From Apostichopus japonicus (lineage: Eukaryota > Echinodermata > Holothuroidea > Aspidochirotida > Stichopodidae), in assembly GCF_037975245.1 (NCBI RefSeq), contig NC_092580.1:6176501-6240500 (forward strand): a DNA stretch of 64,000 nucleotides, written 5' to 3'. This document shows, in pieces, positions 24,656 through 36,469 of the stretch (positions are counted from its first letter, which is position 1; every line of letters begins with the position of its first letter). The notes under the pieces were generated by a model. The model searched no databases. It was not told where the DNA came from and was given only the letters and a program-made list of their open reading frames with translations. A program made the position numbers and the translations under genes.

Positions 24656-27600
24656 TGCTGATAAAAAAGACAAAGAGAAGAACCTGACTTGAATTTAATC
24701 CTCATTTTATTAATACAAAGGCTGTCAAGATGTTATACCATACAGTTATAATTACTGTGCTTTACACAGAATATATGTATCATCTGTTAGAGCTGTAGAG
24801 CGTAAATGGAATTTCATTGCACATTGCATCATCAAGAATATCATGGTTACCCCCTGATAGATTGTCATCGTCATTTCCTGTTTTAGGATGTCATGGTTAT
24901 AATAAGGACAAGCAAGATCTAGCTATGGTGTAATTGTCACTCCTACTCAGTTGTTTTGGTTTACATAGCAGGCTCTCTCGCCCCCTCTGAGATATGAAAG
25001 TGAGACAAGAAACTATAACTCTCGGGCTATTTTAATCTGTGTAATTCATGTCTAGACTGAAGGGTGTAAGTTGTTGTTTACAAAATACTTGAAATTCATC
25101 AAATTAATAGACAGTTTGTTGACAGGATTAAACCACTTCCCAACTGATACTACATACTTAACAATAAAAGCAGGAAGTGAAGAAATAAAAGTTGGAACAA
25201 AATCTAGACACCTTTATAACCATCTACCCCCTGCCCTTCCCCTCTGTTTTCCCACAACTTTATTGTAGGGCTCCCATTAAGGATTAATATGGGCAAGGTA
25301 ATTTTTAAAGCAAGATACCAATAATTGGTAACATACCTGAAAATTGTCTTGCTTTCATTGTTGAACTGGCAGTGCACTGCAGCCATTTTTCATTTGTAAA
25401 ATTGGGCAACAAGGCAAGTTTGAAAGAGCACCTACAGGATTGATGCCAAAGGGCAGAAAACAGGATGCATCACTTTTTACTTCTATTTATTTGATTTAGC
25501 ATATTTTTGCCCATGTGATCAAAAAGTAAATTGTTGAATGTTAAGTCTAAACCTTGTAGGAAGGTATTCATAATATGTGCAGGGAAAATCCCTTTGTCAG
25601 ATCTTCATTTGTCATAGCAGAAATGGGTTTCTTGCTTCTGAAACACTGCAGAGTAATTAGAGACCAGAATTTGATTTAGCTGATATCGCATCGCAAAATA
25701 TGACTCACTTGCGATGCAATTCTCAAAATGTACTGAGTAATAATGCGATGCAGTATTATTTTCCAATTTATTTGTGTAAAAAAAATCACACACAGCAAGG
25801 ATCCGCCGGTTATAGGCAATATTCTATGCGAATATTTTGGGAAGAAACACAAACCACAAGCTGCATTCGATCATATTTTGCAATAAAACCCGACATCGAT
25901 CAGACTAAAATCGTTGAACAACTCGAACTGATCTCTACACAGCTAGCTACGTGGGTACGTGTGTCATCAATATTTGTCACATTCATTGAAAACAGTGTTG
26001 GACAATAGGAGTTACATTATACTAAACATTTTCTTTCCTCACCGGACTGTGGCGTAATTATACAGCAAGGCACTGCGAGTCATACACTTCACTCTGCAGC
26101 TACGGTAACATCCCACAATTTCCCACAAATTCATAAATTGTCTCAACACATTCCATTTTGTGCTCAAAACAATGTCACAAATGTGATGTGATAGTCTTAG
26201 AAACAATTCAATGGTAATTTTGACCGTTATAGTGCTTCTTGTCGAAACTTGTGACAACAAGGCCTAACGTTTTGATATTGAGTGCCCACATATGTAAGCC
26301 TATAGCACAAATTTTGCTTCCTACACGGGATAGAAACGTTGCTAGAAGTTATATTGTTATCAATATACTTTGTACACCACAGACGAAAGAATGTTTCCAG
26401 ACAATGGATAAGGGACTGTAAGCAATCAAATCCTGGGAAATTTGTAAACACATCATTGACTTTTTTTAGCTTGAAAAATCTCTGTAATGGAAATATTGTT
26501 AACTCTGTACCTACACTGGTTGATTGATATTACTGACTTTCAATTTACCTTGCAGGCTTATCTCAATGACATTCCCAATCCAAAGTTATAATACCCTTTC
26601 CAATTGATGAAATTTGGTCATCTCTGTTAATAACCAGCCGCTAATTAGATTATGAAAGTTCGACCTAGCATGACCAGATTTGCTCCTCCTGCCATATTCA
26701 GTATCATAGTGTTCAAATTTAATATGCATTGCAGCTGCCAAGCAAGTGGAGGGGGTATAGTGGCATAGGGGAAAAGTTATAAGGAATGGGTCAATTTCTC
26801 CCTGACTTTAGCTTCCATTCTACTTCTTTAACCGGTCACATCTGGAGGAATATCCCTTGAAATTAAAAATCAATAGGTTAGAACATGTAGATATAAATGG
26901 AGGTAACCAACTTCTCTACTTTCATGTTTTTTTTCCTTCTCCCTGTTAGCCACATTGTAGAACAAGCTATTTTTTTTAATGCACTTAGAATAATGGTGAG
27001 GTCTTTTATACTTCATTTAGATGACTTGAAACTTTTTAAACATCTCATTTTTCTTGGTGAGTTTCATGACTTGTCATGGTAGAATCATTAATGTTGACAT
27101 GGTCTCACAGATTCAAATGATGATAATGATGATGCTTTTGACTCATGAGAAGTCCTTGCTCTGGGAATATTAGTGGGAAGAATGCTAGCTATATACAAGT
27201 GACCTTCTAATTAGTCAAATCAAGGAGGTGCAAGAGCAGCTACATGAAAACTTATTTGTATGCTGCCCTCTATTTACTGAGTTTAGTGTAGTACAGTCAG
27301 GGTCAGAGTAAGAGGCGTATATAGAGAGTTATGACATAGAAGGTTTGAAGTCAGATGATGAGAAGTGCCATTTTGTATCCGTTATAAGTTCATTAATTCT
27401 GATCGGGGGAGGGGGGGTTACAAGGTTCATTCATTCTGATCAGTGGGAGGGGGGAAGGAGAGGGTTGGGGTGCAAGTGGTGAGACGTGCACAGGATTTCA
27501 TTTCAGGGGGTGGGGAGTAGCAAATTTCAAATTTTCCCGACTGATTAAGGTAGGCAAGAGGTGAACAAGAATTTTTTTGAGGAGGGGACTTGCACTGGGT

Positions 27601-28613
27601 ACATTGAAACCAATTCCTTTGTAGGGGGTCTTCTCCGACAAGAAGAATTAGAAGTCAAATGGTGCATTCTGTTGTACATTTAAACTATAAGTTTAAACTA
27701 TTAGTTCCATATAAGTAGGCCTAAGTGCAAGATGTTGCAAATAATTATTTTGTGTGAAGTTGGAAAGGGGAAGAGGAGGGGCGGGGAGGCTACTCATAGC
27801 ATTGGTCCAGTCTTTCCCTGGCTAAATGCAAACTCTCATGACAACACCATTTTCGCTCTGAGTGCTTTTGGGAAGATGCTCAGTGCATGGATTGTATGGG
27901 GTTGTACACTAATTGAGATATGACAACAGTTTAAAGAATGTATTGTTGACCATGACAAACACAAATGAAATGGAAGAAGTTTATAGTCTTAAATATTATA
28001 TTAGTAGCTGAAAAATGGTATAAAAAGAACATAAAGATATTAAAATTTCAACAATAATTATGCGCAAGTGAGAAATGTAGTTCATGCAATTGATAAAAGG
28101 TATTTTACTAGTCCTTTCTTTAATAGATTTAACTTCATGTAGATTTTCAGCATCTTGCAGTTAACATGTAGTTAAAAATAAAGAGTAGCTATGTATCATA
28201 TTAATCCCATGAGCATAACTTAATAAAAATTGCCATTTCCATTTTCCAGCCTTATAACATGACTTTGAGTATTTGATATAGATTTTATATAGATACTTTC
28301 ATTAATTCACAAAAATTTAGTTGATATCTTTTCTTTTCATGCATACTTGGACATGTGTATTAACTCACTCTCTTCTCGTGGCCTGCCAAATAACCATTTT
28401 GTTTATTAAACTCATCTCTGGAATATTCTTGCAAGAATTGTAGCACAACAGCCCCAAGAACATATTTCTCCTATGTTAATAGAACAACATCGGCTTCCAT
28501 TCTCACTCAGTATCATTCATCTTTAACATATGTACATATGTTTACCATTCATATATTGGTTTATCATCAATTTTTTGACCATACAAATCATACAGTAACC
28601 TTGTGAATCACAC

Positions 28614-28790
28614 TCTTGGAACAAAACTCCTCCTACCATTAAGCCTACTTACAGATCCCGAGGAAACTGTCGTTTTGCTTCTGCTACCCTGCATCTTTGC
28701 AACACCTTATCTGCATCCATCAAACTCTCTCCATCTCTCGTATTTCAAGTTTACTCTGAAAATACATCTGTATTCAAGAACTGAACTCTT
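28614..28790 (+). pseudogene. Non-LTR retrotransposon reverse-transcriptase 3' remnant (left unit)
   Basis: One frame reads Tyr-Arg-Ser-Arg-Gly-Asn-Cys-Arg-Phe-Ala, then Leu-Cys-Asn-Thr-Leu-Ser-Ala-Ser-Ile-Lys...Ser-Pro-Ser-Leu. After a frameshift it continues Phe-Lys-Phe-Thr-Leu-Lys-Ile-His-Leu-Tyr. This is the CR1/L2-type end pattern (Trp-Asn-x-Leu-Pro...Ser-Leu...Phe-Lys-x-x-Leu-Lys-Thr-His-Leu-Phe), with Trp changed to Cys and a broken frame. Not functional. Confidence 0.55.
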
Positions 28791-30449
28791 AATGGACATT
28801 TGTGCCACAAACGTCTTTAAGACGGATACCAGTGCAATACCAATGGTCATTACGATCACTAACATCATAATTTGACTCTCCTTTTTTAAACCCTCTTTCC
28901 ACTTTCATTCAAATGACGCTGGCATGTCCTAGTGCTTTATCCTTGGTAAGGTATGTTCAAGTTGCATTAACATAATTAACAATTGATTTATACATTTTAG
29001 TAGAACATCATCAGTGCATCAGATAAAGAAATGACACAATAAATGCAATTCCCTGAATGACATCAAATGACATTAAATGTCATTAACTATCTACTCATCC
29101 TGAGCATTAAATGTTGATTGTTACAAATCTCAGTGTAAATCAAATGAGCAATACAAATGATATGTTGAGCTTTCTTTTGCACTTTTACAAACAAATTATA
29201 TTTCAACTTGAGACTTGAGTAAAATAGATGATGTTATTAATACCAGGTTATGCCCTATTAAAACACATGAGGCAAAAATTTCAGCAGATGGCTTTGAGTA
29301 ATTACAGAACTATAAATACTGGCAACTTTCTGTCCTTAAATGGAGGACAAGTGGAGATGCTGTTTTATTCTTGAGGGGGTGATGGTGAGGGGGGTTGGGT
29401 GTGGTGGGGTGGGGGAGGGCATTCTAGCAATATACCAGACAATGGCATGATTACTCGCTAATTTCATGACATTTACATGTATTCAACTCAGGTTTAATGC
29501 ACTCTTCACTAACTAGATTAACACATAACAGTTTTTATCTGTTATGAAATAGATAAGTAATTCTTCTATTTGTTTATGTCGCAGTAAACTTCACTGGACA
29601 ACATTTTGTATTTTTAGTGTTTGGCAAGTTAAACTATTCTCAATTGGAGAAATTCAAAAGAAATTGTCATTGCAAGAAGAGTTCATTGTGTTTTGATATA
29701 ATTCAAACTCCCAAACAGTAAATAAGGTAAGACAGCCTTCAGAAGGCTATACACCACTTTTGTTATCAATATTTAATCAAACTTGTTAAAACTTAAGTAT
29801 GATCCTGATCCACTCTTTCATGCCAAAGTGGGCTAATTTGATAGTAAATATTTTAGGTTGGCTCAAATTTCCTGCCAATCTCTCAATCCTGAAAGCCTGG
29901 GGTCCTGGGAGGGAGAGGGGGGAGATGGGATGATCTGTCGCAAAAAGGAAATCCTCTGAACTATATTCTTTAAGAGATGAACGTACAGATACCTTGTCTG
30001 CATAATACCGCATATTCATGTAAGCAGCACTTCTTACAATTGATTATTTTGCACAAGTCCTCTGTCTAGGTGCAACTTCACTAACTGTTAAAGATTCTTT
30101 AAAATGACATTTAATGAATTATATTTGATTATCTGGAACAATTGGTTTTGTTATTGTCAAGAAGAGTTGGCGATGTAGGTTATTAGTCTTATTTGTTACT
30201 GAAATTCCCATTTATGCAAGAAGAGGTTCTGACCTGAGCCTATTGCGGCTTTTTAACAATTTACAAAATTGATGTATTTGGAGTTCTCCAAGATCATGTC
30301 TGGCATACTCTCTTCAAACGATCACCAGCATCATAGTCTATGATCTAATTCGAACATGTGTATACAGGTATAGACATCAGGACCCCATACTGAACGTTTA
30401 TACCTGTTTGTTAATTATAGCATTGTTTGCATCATAATAATCAGGTAGA

Positions 30450-30455
30450 TTTATT
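30450..30455 (-). promoter_or_regulatory. Candidate poly(A) signal for gene 2
   Basis: AATAAA on the minus strand about 200 bases past the stop. It is conserved at the matching place after gene 3. Confidence 0.35.
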
Positions 30456-30650
30456 AACCTAAATTTCCAGAACAGACATGAAGGAAACTGTTTCACCCTC
30501 AAGTGCAGAAGCAGTGAGCCTTTAGACGTACACAAAAGTGGTGCATCTGTAGTAATGAATTCTATAGGAATCCTTTGAAAAGTTGCAAAGACCAGAAATA
30601 CCTTATATTCAATATCCTATACATTCTGGCTTGAGTTAATAAGCTCCCAT

Positions 30651-30836
30651 TTACCGTTTCCTTGATTGGGCAGCCAAGCATTCATTGTAGCGTTTTGCAT
30701 ATCGTCGCCATTGACACTGTCCGTTTCTTCTGGTGCAGTAAGAGTGCTGAGTGTAGCAGTCTTCCTGCTGGTAGAAGGTACATCCGTCAAACTGTTGGCA
30801 TTGAGATGGGTCAGGAGCTCCACAGTACTTACGTAC
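30651..30836 (-). CDS. Gene 2 exon 4: C-terminal TIMP domain and stop
   Basis: The acceptor TTTTTTCAG precedes Val-Arg-Lys-Tyr-Cys-Gly. Seven cysteines include Asp-Cys-Tyr-Thr-Gln-His-Ser-Tyr-Cys and Gly-Gln-Cys-Gln-Trp-Arg-Arg-Tyr. The tail is basic (Ser-Arg-Lys-Arg) and ends in TAA at 30651-30653. Apart from the stop codon it is identical in sequence to gene 3 exon 4. Confidence 0.9.
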   Translation of the reverse strand, partial: VRKYCGAPDPSQCQQFDGCTFYQQEDCYTQHSYCTRRNGQCQWRRYAKRYNECLAAQSRKR

Positions 30837-33800
30837 CTGAAAAAATACACAAAAATAAATATTAATGTTTGCAAGAGGATCACATTACAGTCACATCAAG
30901 ACGCACTTTGTTATGAAAACTATATTAAAGGGGAAAAAAGTTGTTTAAATATAGTCACAATTTTTAAACGTCATTTTTCTGCGACTCACAGACTACATAT
31001 TGATCAACTAAATCTCACTTTTTTTTTGTGTGTTTGGATATTTTGACAACTTAATGATGACCTTTGACAATTTGAAAATGTCAATCTAAAACATTGTTTG
31101 TTGATACATGATAGCCACTTTTTTCAAATTAATATCTGTCACTCTGATTTATTATGATTTATTTATTATTGTTTTATAAAATCAATAATGTTTCTAAACA
31201 GTATAAAGTTGTTCATGCAATCAGCCCCCCCCCTCTCCCATCCAGCTCCCTTATATGGGAGCAGAGGCATTCCCATGTCAGTGACTATTGGAAACCTAAC
31301 CCATTGATTCGTAATTTATGCTGGCATGAACATTCTTTATATAAACTCAAGGTGTTATAATTCTGTTTTTTTTTTCCAAATTTTTTCTACCATTATCGAA
31401 TACCCCCAGTCAGATGTTTTCTGAGAAATGCCCCCAATTCATTGGTTTCCAGGTACTTGTCATAAGGACACTAATACACTATCCCATGAATGCCTATTAT
31501 TACAAAAATTCATATCATGTCATATGTGTCTTGTCACTAGCATTGTTTGATTTGGAACAAGGAAAGTGATATGCAATTAAGTATTCTGCCTACCTCACAT
31601 GGTGGTGTTAGGGAACATTCTTGTTTGAAATCGTTACGAAGCATTTTCTTCTGAGAACTTGTGACTTGGGTAAACAGTGCATTCCATTTGCAGAGATTGG
31701 TGATCAGCTTGCCACCAATTTCCTTAGCTAAAAGGAAAGAGAGAAAGAAGGGGGTAGGAAGAAAAGCAAAAAGTAGTTAAATTGCTATTAATCTATAACT
31801 AAATACAGTAAAAACAATAACATTTATGAATAAAAAACAATATTTAATTAAATTAAATCATGTATGTCAGTCATATTGGGATCATGGTTTCATGCATGTG
31901 ACCACTTGACAAACAAAAGCAATAAACTAGTTCTGTTTTAAAGCTTTCAATTGAAGGAATACTATTATTCATGTATATCAATACTCAACCACTCCTTTCC
32001 TTATCTTCACACATCTCTTTCCACTCCCTCTGACATAACCAGATTAGTCTTTGGTTACTGACACTTTGACACAGCATTCATGCCATAATTTACATCTTAA
32101 TTTATCCCAGGCTCCTATGGTTATCCCAATATCTTCATGAATACTCGTCTCTAATATTTTATGCCTTCTTCTCTGTCCTGCGCCTTCCCTTCCTCCCAAG
32201 GCTTTCCTTTTTGGCATGGAGGGAATAGTTCCATCTTCCCTCTCCTCTCCTGTCCCCTCCTCTCATCTCCCCCTCCCCCTAAAAAGAATGAAATCCTGTA
32301 CTACACACAAATTGTGGTTTTCTCAAACAATTTCTCATAGGGAAAGGGGGTCCCATTCTCAGATATCCCATGATATCAGCTACCATTTGTCCCCCAAAAC
32401 TGTGACATCTGGCAAGCTATGGTCCTGTGCCAGTTCGTCTTACCTGTTATAAGATACCTTTCATCCACGGTCATATTTGTGACGCCACACATGCTTTCAT
32501 ATCCAGGTGTGGTAATATTTACTTCATCGTCCTCTTTGATGTCGATATTGCTTCCAAGGGTGCGATAAACTGTATTCACTTGCACGTTGTACACAATTTT
32601 CATTGGCATGTCTGGATTAAACCCACCATAGACTGGGGTCCTTGTGAGAATTTTGCCTCTGAGCACTGTGGGAATTTAAATTAATTAATATTGAGATAAT
32701 AAGGAGTGATATTGTATAAAACAGAAGTGATTAAATTAGAATATATTTTTTTCAATTAAATACTTTCACATAAGATCATTGTTTATCTTATGAAGAATAG
32801 CTGAATGATGATTTTGGTTTCATTGATGCTATAGTTTAACATTATTTATTTATCTGTATGTAATGCACTATATAGACCTCCTCTTTGATACTTGCCATCA
32901 TTCATTGCCTTAGTCTTTAGATTCACAAAGTGAATTGAAATCTTTCAACAGCCTTTGTGACTGTTGTCAGTATAGAAAGCAGTAGTTTGCAGCCAATTTT
33001 CTTTCTTCAAATTTGAGATGCATTACAACGCATGTGAATATATCACATTCATTAGTACTGTACACTGTTAACTTCACATTCCCCTGAAAAGTTGGGACCC
33101 TACCCACTTCAAAGAAAAAGTTAAAATTTAGAAATATGAAAAGACATAATATTGTCAATGAGCATGTTTATGGAATCACAACTGTTTGCTTCAAGTTCAC
33201 TTTGGTAAAAACTGACAATTTCAACTATCAAGATCTTGAAACTTAAACATTTTTGTACCAGAATTGACTGCCAGTTTTCAAGAGTGAAACTAAAAAGGTG
33301 TTTATTTTGCATCAGGCAAAGTAAAATCGTCCTTGGACAATCCATCCGAAGTTTACCTTTTGCATAACTAGTTACTCATACCAATGTTATAATAATTGGG
33401 AGATACAGTGATAATGGGTTTAGATAAATAAGAAGGCTAAGCAAAATGGGAACAGAATTGGAATAGAATGATTAGACTAAGAGAAACATTTAATGTCATC
33501 ACATTGTCTACATTGAGTCAAAGCACTATATTTGTGTAAATCTACATGGAATTAGTACATTAAATGGTTTCTTCTTACTGAATGAGTATACATGTGTAAA
33601 TACAAACTAATTAAGCACAGCTACATTTTGCATTGATGTTGACACAATGTGATTGTATAAATAATACTGCTTTGCATGTGGAAGGAAGAATGTTAAAGGT
33701 TTGCTGAATTGGCCCCAAAGATGCTAGATATTCAAATATGGTCACTTTTGGTCAAAATTCTTAAACTATTTTTATTACAACCTTCAAGGAAATTTTCCTC

Positions 33801-34355
33801 ACTTAGACATTCAGTCATCTTGTGTTTCTTTTAAATATGTCTGAGAACAGTTTTGGAGAGTAAAGACCTCCAGAAAAGTACTGTTTGAAACTTCTAGCAA
33901 TTATAGCATGCTATAATTTGGGGGCCTATACTGACTACCTTTAAGTGCAAGACAAAATTGATGGTTCTTTAGTTCACAAAAATCCATACTAGGGAGTGAT
34001 GAAATTAATCATACATTAAAAAAGGGTTTCAAATGAGTTAGTACAATACGTTTGATACAAATTTTCTACATAACATTTCATATTAATTGATAATATACAA
34101 TTAACTAAAGCAATGATTATAATCATACAACATATCTTGGTTAGACATATAGGCCTGATTATGTATAAATATTACACAACTTGGTCACAATTACTTGTAC
34201 CCCAAAAATGAAATACAGCTTTAACTAGGTCACTTACCAAATTCAGAATCACAGAAGTCAGTCTGCGGATGTTGTGGCTTACACATGCAGGAAAGCACAG
34301 ATTCTATGCAAAGGGCAACCACTGCTACCAACACTAATACTCTCGTCACTGCCAT
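30651..34355 (-). CDS. TIMP-like secreted metalloproteinase inhibitor, gene 2 (tandem copy A)
   Basis: Exons 34238-34355, 32444-32665, 31594-31727 and 30651-30836 join to 660 nt and 219 residues. Introns are GT-AG with phases 1, 1, 0. Residues 1-22 are a signal peptide (hydrophobic core Val-Leu-Val-Leu-Val-Ala-Val-Val-Ala-Leu). The mature chain begins Cys-Met-Cys-Lys-Pro-Gln-His-Pro-Gln and reaches Phe-Cys-Asp at mature position 13. The A-B loop is short, like vertebrate TIMPs. Tyr-Glu-Ser-Met-Cys-Gly-Val (95-101) aligns with Met-Glu-Ser-Val-Cys-Gly of TIMP-1, and Arg-Tyr-Leu-Ile-Thr follows. Predicted N-glycosylation sites are Asn89 and Asn103. There are six N-domain and eight C-domain cysteines; vertebrate TIMPs have six and six. 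The C terminus is strongly basic, which would suit binding to sulfated matrix or collagen (inference). It lies in the left unit of a tandem duplication; its partner is gene 3. Confidence 0.92.
31594..31727 (-). CDS. Gene 2 exon 3: end of the N-domain
   Basis: The acceptor TTCCTTTTAG precedes Ala-Lys-Glu-Ile-Gly-Gly-Lys-Leu-Ile. The exon includes Asn-Leu-Cys-Lys-Trp-Asn and Ser-Ser-Gln-Lys-Lys-Met-Leu, which corresponds to the vertebrate Thr-Thr-Gln-Lys-Lys-Ser-Leu helix. It ends Pro-Pro-Cys-Glu in phase 0 before GTAGGC. Confidence 0.9.
32444..32665 (-). CDS. Gene 2 exon 2: TIMP strands A to D
   Basis: The acceptor TTCCCACAG precedes Val-Leu-Arg-Gly-Lys-Ile. The exon is 222 nt, phase 1 at both ends, with a GTAAGA donor. 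It covers strand A, the A-B loop, strand B (Ile-Val-Tyr-Asn-Val-Gln-Val) and the Cys-Gly-Val core. Seven bases differ from gene 3, six of them changing an amino acid. Confidence 0.92.
32881..33684. other. Intron 1 segment present in gene 2 and absent from gene 3
   Basis: Gene 3 joins GACCTCC directly to GAAGAATGTT near 45055, while gene 2 has about 0.8 kb between them. No terminal repeats are seen, so a deletion in gene 3 is more likely than an insertion in gene 2. Confidence 0.6.
34238..34355 (-). CDS. Gene 2 exon 1: signal peptide and Cys-Met-Cys N terminus
   Basis: The ATG is at 34355-34353. After 22 leader residues comes Cys-Met-Cys-Lys. The exon ends Asp-Ser-Glu-Phe plus one base, with a GTAAGT donor. 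It differs from gene 3 exon 1 by one base, which changes mature residue 4 (Lys here, Met there). Confidence 0.9.
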
Positions 34356-34661
34356 GATCTTGAGATTTCTCTGTTTTGGTATCTTGATGAATGAAAACCA
34401 AAGTCTAGTAGTTACTGCTTGATGAGTCTAGAAGGTCTCTTCAATATGGTATGAAAAGAAACTTTTACTGGAACTTTATCAGTGATGTCTCCTTGGGCAC
34501 TCACTGCAGTTGGTACAGTAGTAGTCTAATGTAAAACAGTACAGTGCACGTGTATATTGAAGTGAATGCAGATTCTAACAATACTAGCAAATGGCTCTAC
34601 CACAGAGAAGAGTAAAACCAGTGAAAGCTGATTCTAGTGTGACTGTAATGCAAGAATTTTT

Positions 34662-34668
34662 CTTTATA
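34662..34668 (-). promoter_or_regulatory. Candidate TATA box of gene 2
   Basis: TATAAAG on the minus strand about 307 bases upstream of the ATG, conserved in gene 3. No transcript start is visible, so this is a position-based guess. Confidence 0.25.
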
Positions 34669-36469
34669 ATATAAAGCGGAACACATTTATGCTGAAAACC
34701 TGCATGTCCTTGATATTATATAGCCTTTTGATCTGCAGGATATAGTTAACAACCATTTATTGCACATTGCATCATCAAGAATATCATGGTTACCCCCTGA
34801 TAGATTGTCATCGTCATTTCCTGTTTTAGGATGTCATGGTTATAATAAGGACAAGCAAGATCTGGCTATGGTGTAATTGTCACTCCTACTCAGTTGTTTT
34901 GGTTTACATAGCAGGCGCTCTCGCCCCCTCTGAGATATGAAAGTGAGACAAGAAACTATAACTCTCGGACTATTTTAATCTGTGTAATTCATGTCTAGAC
35001 TGAAGGGTGTAAGTTGTTAATTACAAAATGCTTGAAATTCATCAAATTAATAGACAGTTTGTTGACAGGATTAAACCACTTCCTAACTAATACTACATAC
35101 TTAACAATAAAAGCAGGAAGTGAAGAAATAAAAGTTGGAACAAAATCTAGACACCTTTATAACCATCTACCCCCTGCCCTTCCCCTCTGTTTTCCCACAA
35201 CTTTATTGCAGGGCTTTCATTAAGGATTAATATGGGCAAGGTAATTTTTACAGCAAGATACCAATAATTGGTATCCTACCTGAAAAATTGTCTTGCTTTC
35301 ATAGTTGAACTGGCAGGGCACTGCAGCCATTTTTCATTTGTAAAATTGGGCAACAAGGCTAGCTTGAAAGGGCACCCAAAGGATTGATGCCAGAGGGCAG
35401 AAAACAGGATACATCACTTTTTGCTTCCATATACTTGATTTAGCATATTTTTGCCCAAGTGATCAAAAAATAAATCCTTGAATGTTAAGTCTAGACTTCG
35501 TAGGAAGATATTCATAATATCCGCAGGGAAAATTCCTTTGTCAGATTGTCATTGTCTTAGCAGAAATGGATTTCTTGCTACAGAAACACTACAGAGGAAT
35601 AAGAGACCAGCATTTCATTTAACCGGTATCGCATCGCAAAATATGACTCACTTGCAATGCAATTCTCAAAATGTACTGCGTAGATTATGAGATGCAGTAT
35701 ATTTGCCAATTTATTTAAATAAAAAATCACACACAGCAAGGATACACCGGTTATAGGCAATATTCTATGCAAATATTTTGGGAAGAAACACAAACCACAT
35801 GCTGCAATATGATTCATTCATATTTGCAATAAAACCTGACATCAATCAGACTAAAATCGTTGAACATCTCGAACTGATCTCTACACAGCTAGCCCAGTGG
35901 GTACGTGTGTCATCAAGTTTTGTCACATTCATTGAAAACAGTGTTGGACAATTGGAGTTACATTATACTAATCAATGTTCTTTCCGTACCGGACTGTGGC
36001 GTAATTATACAGCAAGGCACTGCGAGTCATACACTTCACTCTGCAGCTACCGTAACATCCCACAATTTCCCACAAATTATAAATTGTCTCAACACATTCC
36101 ATGCTGTGCTCAAAATAATGTCACAAATGTGATGTGATAGTCTTAGAAACAATTCAATGGTTATTTTGACCGTTATAGCGCTTCTTGTCGAAACATGTGA
36201 CAACAAGGCCTAACGTATGATATTGAGTGCACACATATGTTAGCCTATAGCACAAACTTTGCTATCCCTACACGGGATAGTAACGTTGCTAGAAATTATT
36301 GTTATCAATATACTTTGTACACCACAGATGCAAGAATGTTTCCAGACAATGGATAATTGACTGTAAGCAATCAAATCATGGGAAATTTGTAAACATAACA
36401 TTGACTATTTTTAGCTTGAAAAATCTCAGTAATGGAAATATTGTTACTCTGTACCTACACTTGTTGATT

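Larger units (their letters stand above)
24811..34754. repeat. Tandem segmental duplication, left unit (contains gene 2)
   Basis: Homologous in order and orientation to 34755-45994. The left edge (ATTTCATTGCACATTGCATC) matches 34755 onward, and the right edge (ATATAGTTAACAACCA) matches the sequence ending at 45994. 27390-27850 is specific to this unit. The gene-containing part is about 99 percent identical by eye; the part downstream of the gene is visibly more diverged. Confidence 0.88.

Noticed and set aside
30617-30883. 88-codon minus-strand frame, repeated at 42782-43048
   Set aside because: It is a wrong-frame reading of exon 4. The spliced phase-0 frame gives the cysteine-rich TIMP C-domain.
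30666-31046. 126-codon plus-strand frame, repeated at 42831-43211
   Set aside because: Antisense to the C-terminal exon of genes 2 and 3 and running into intron 3. Its conservation follows from the recent duplication.
35778-36137. 119-codon plus-strand frame with a partial counterpart at 25700-26008
   Set aside because: The counterpart is cut short by a stop, no known motif is visible, and the similarity is explained by the segmental duplication.
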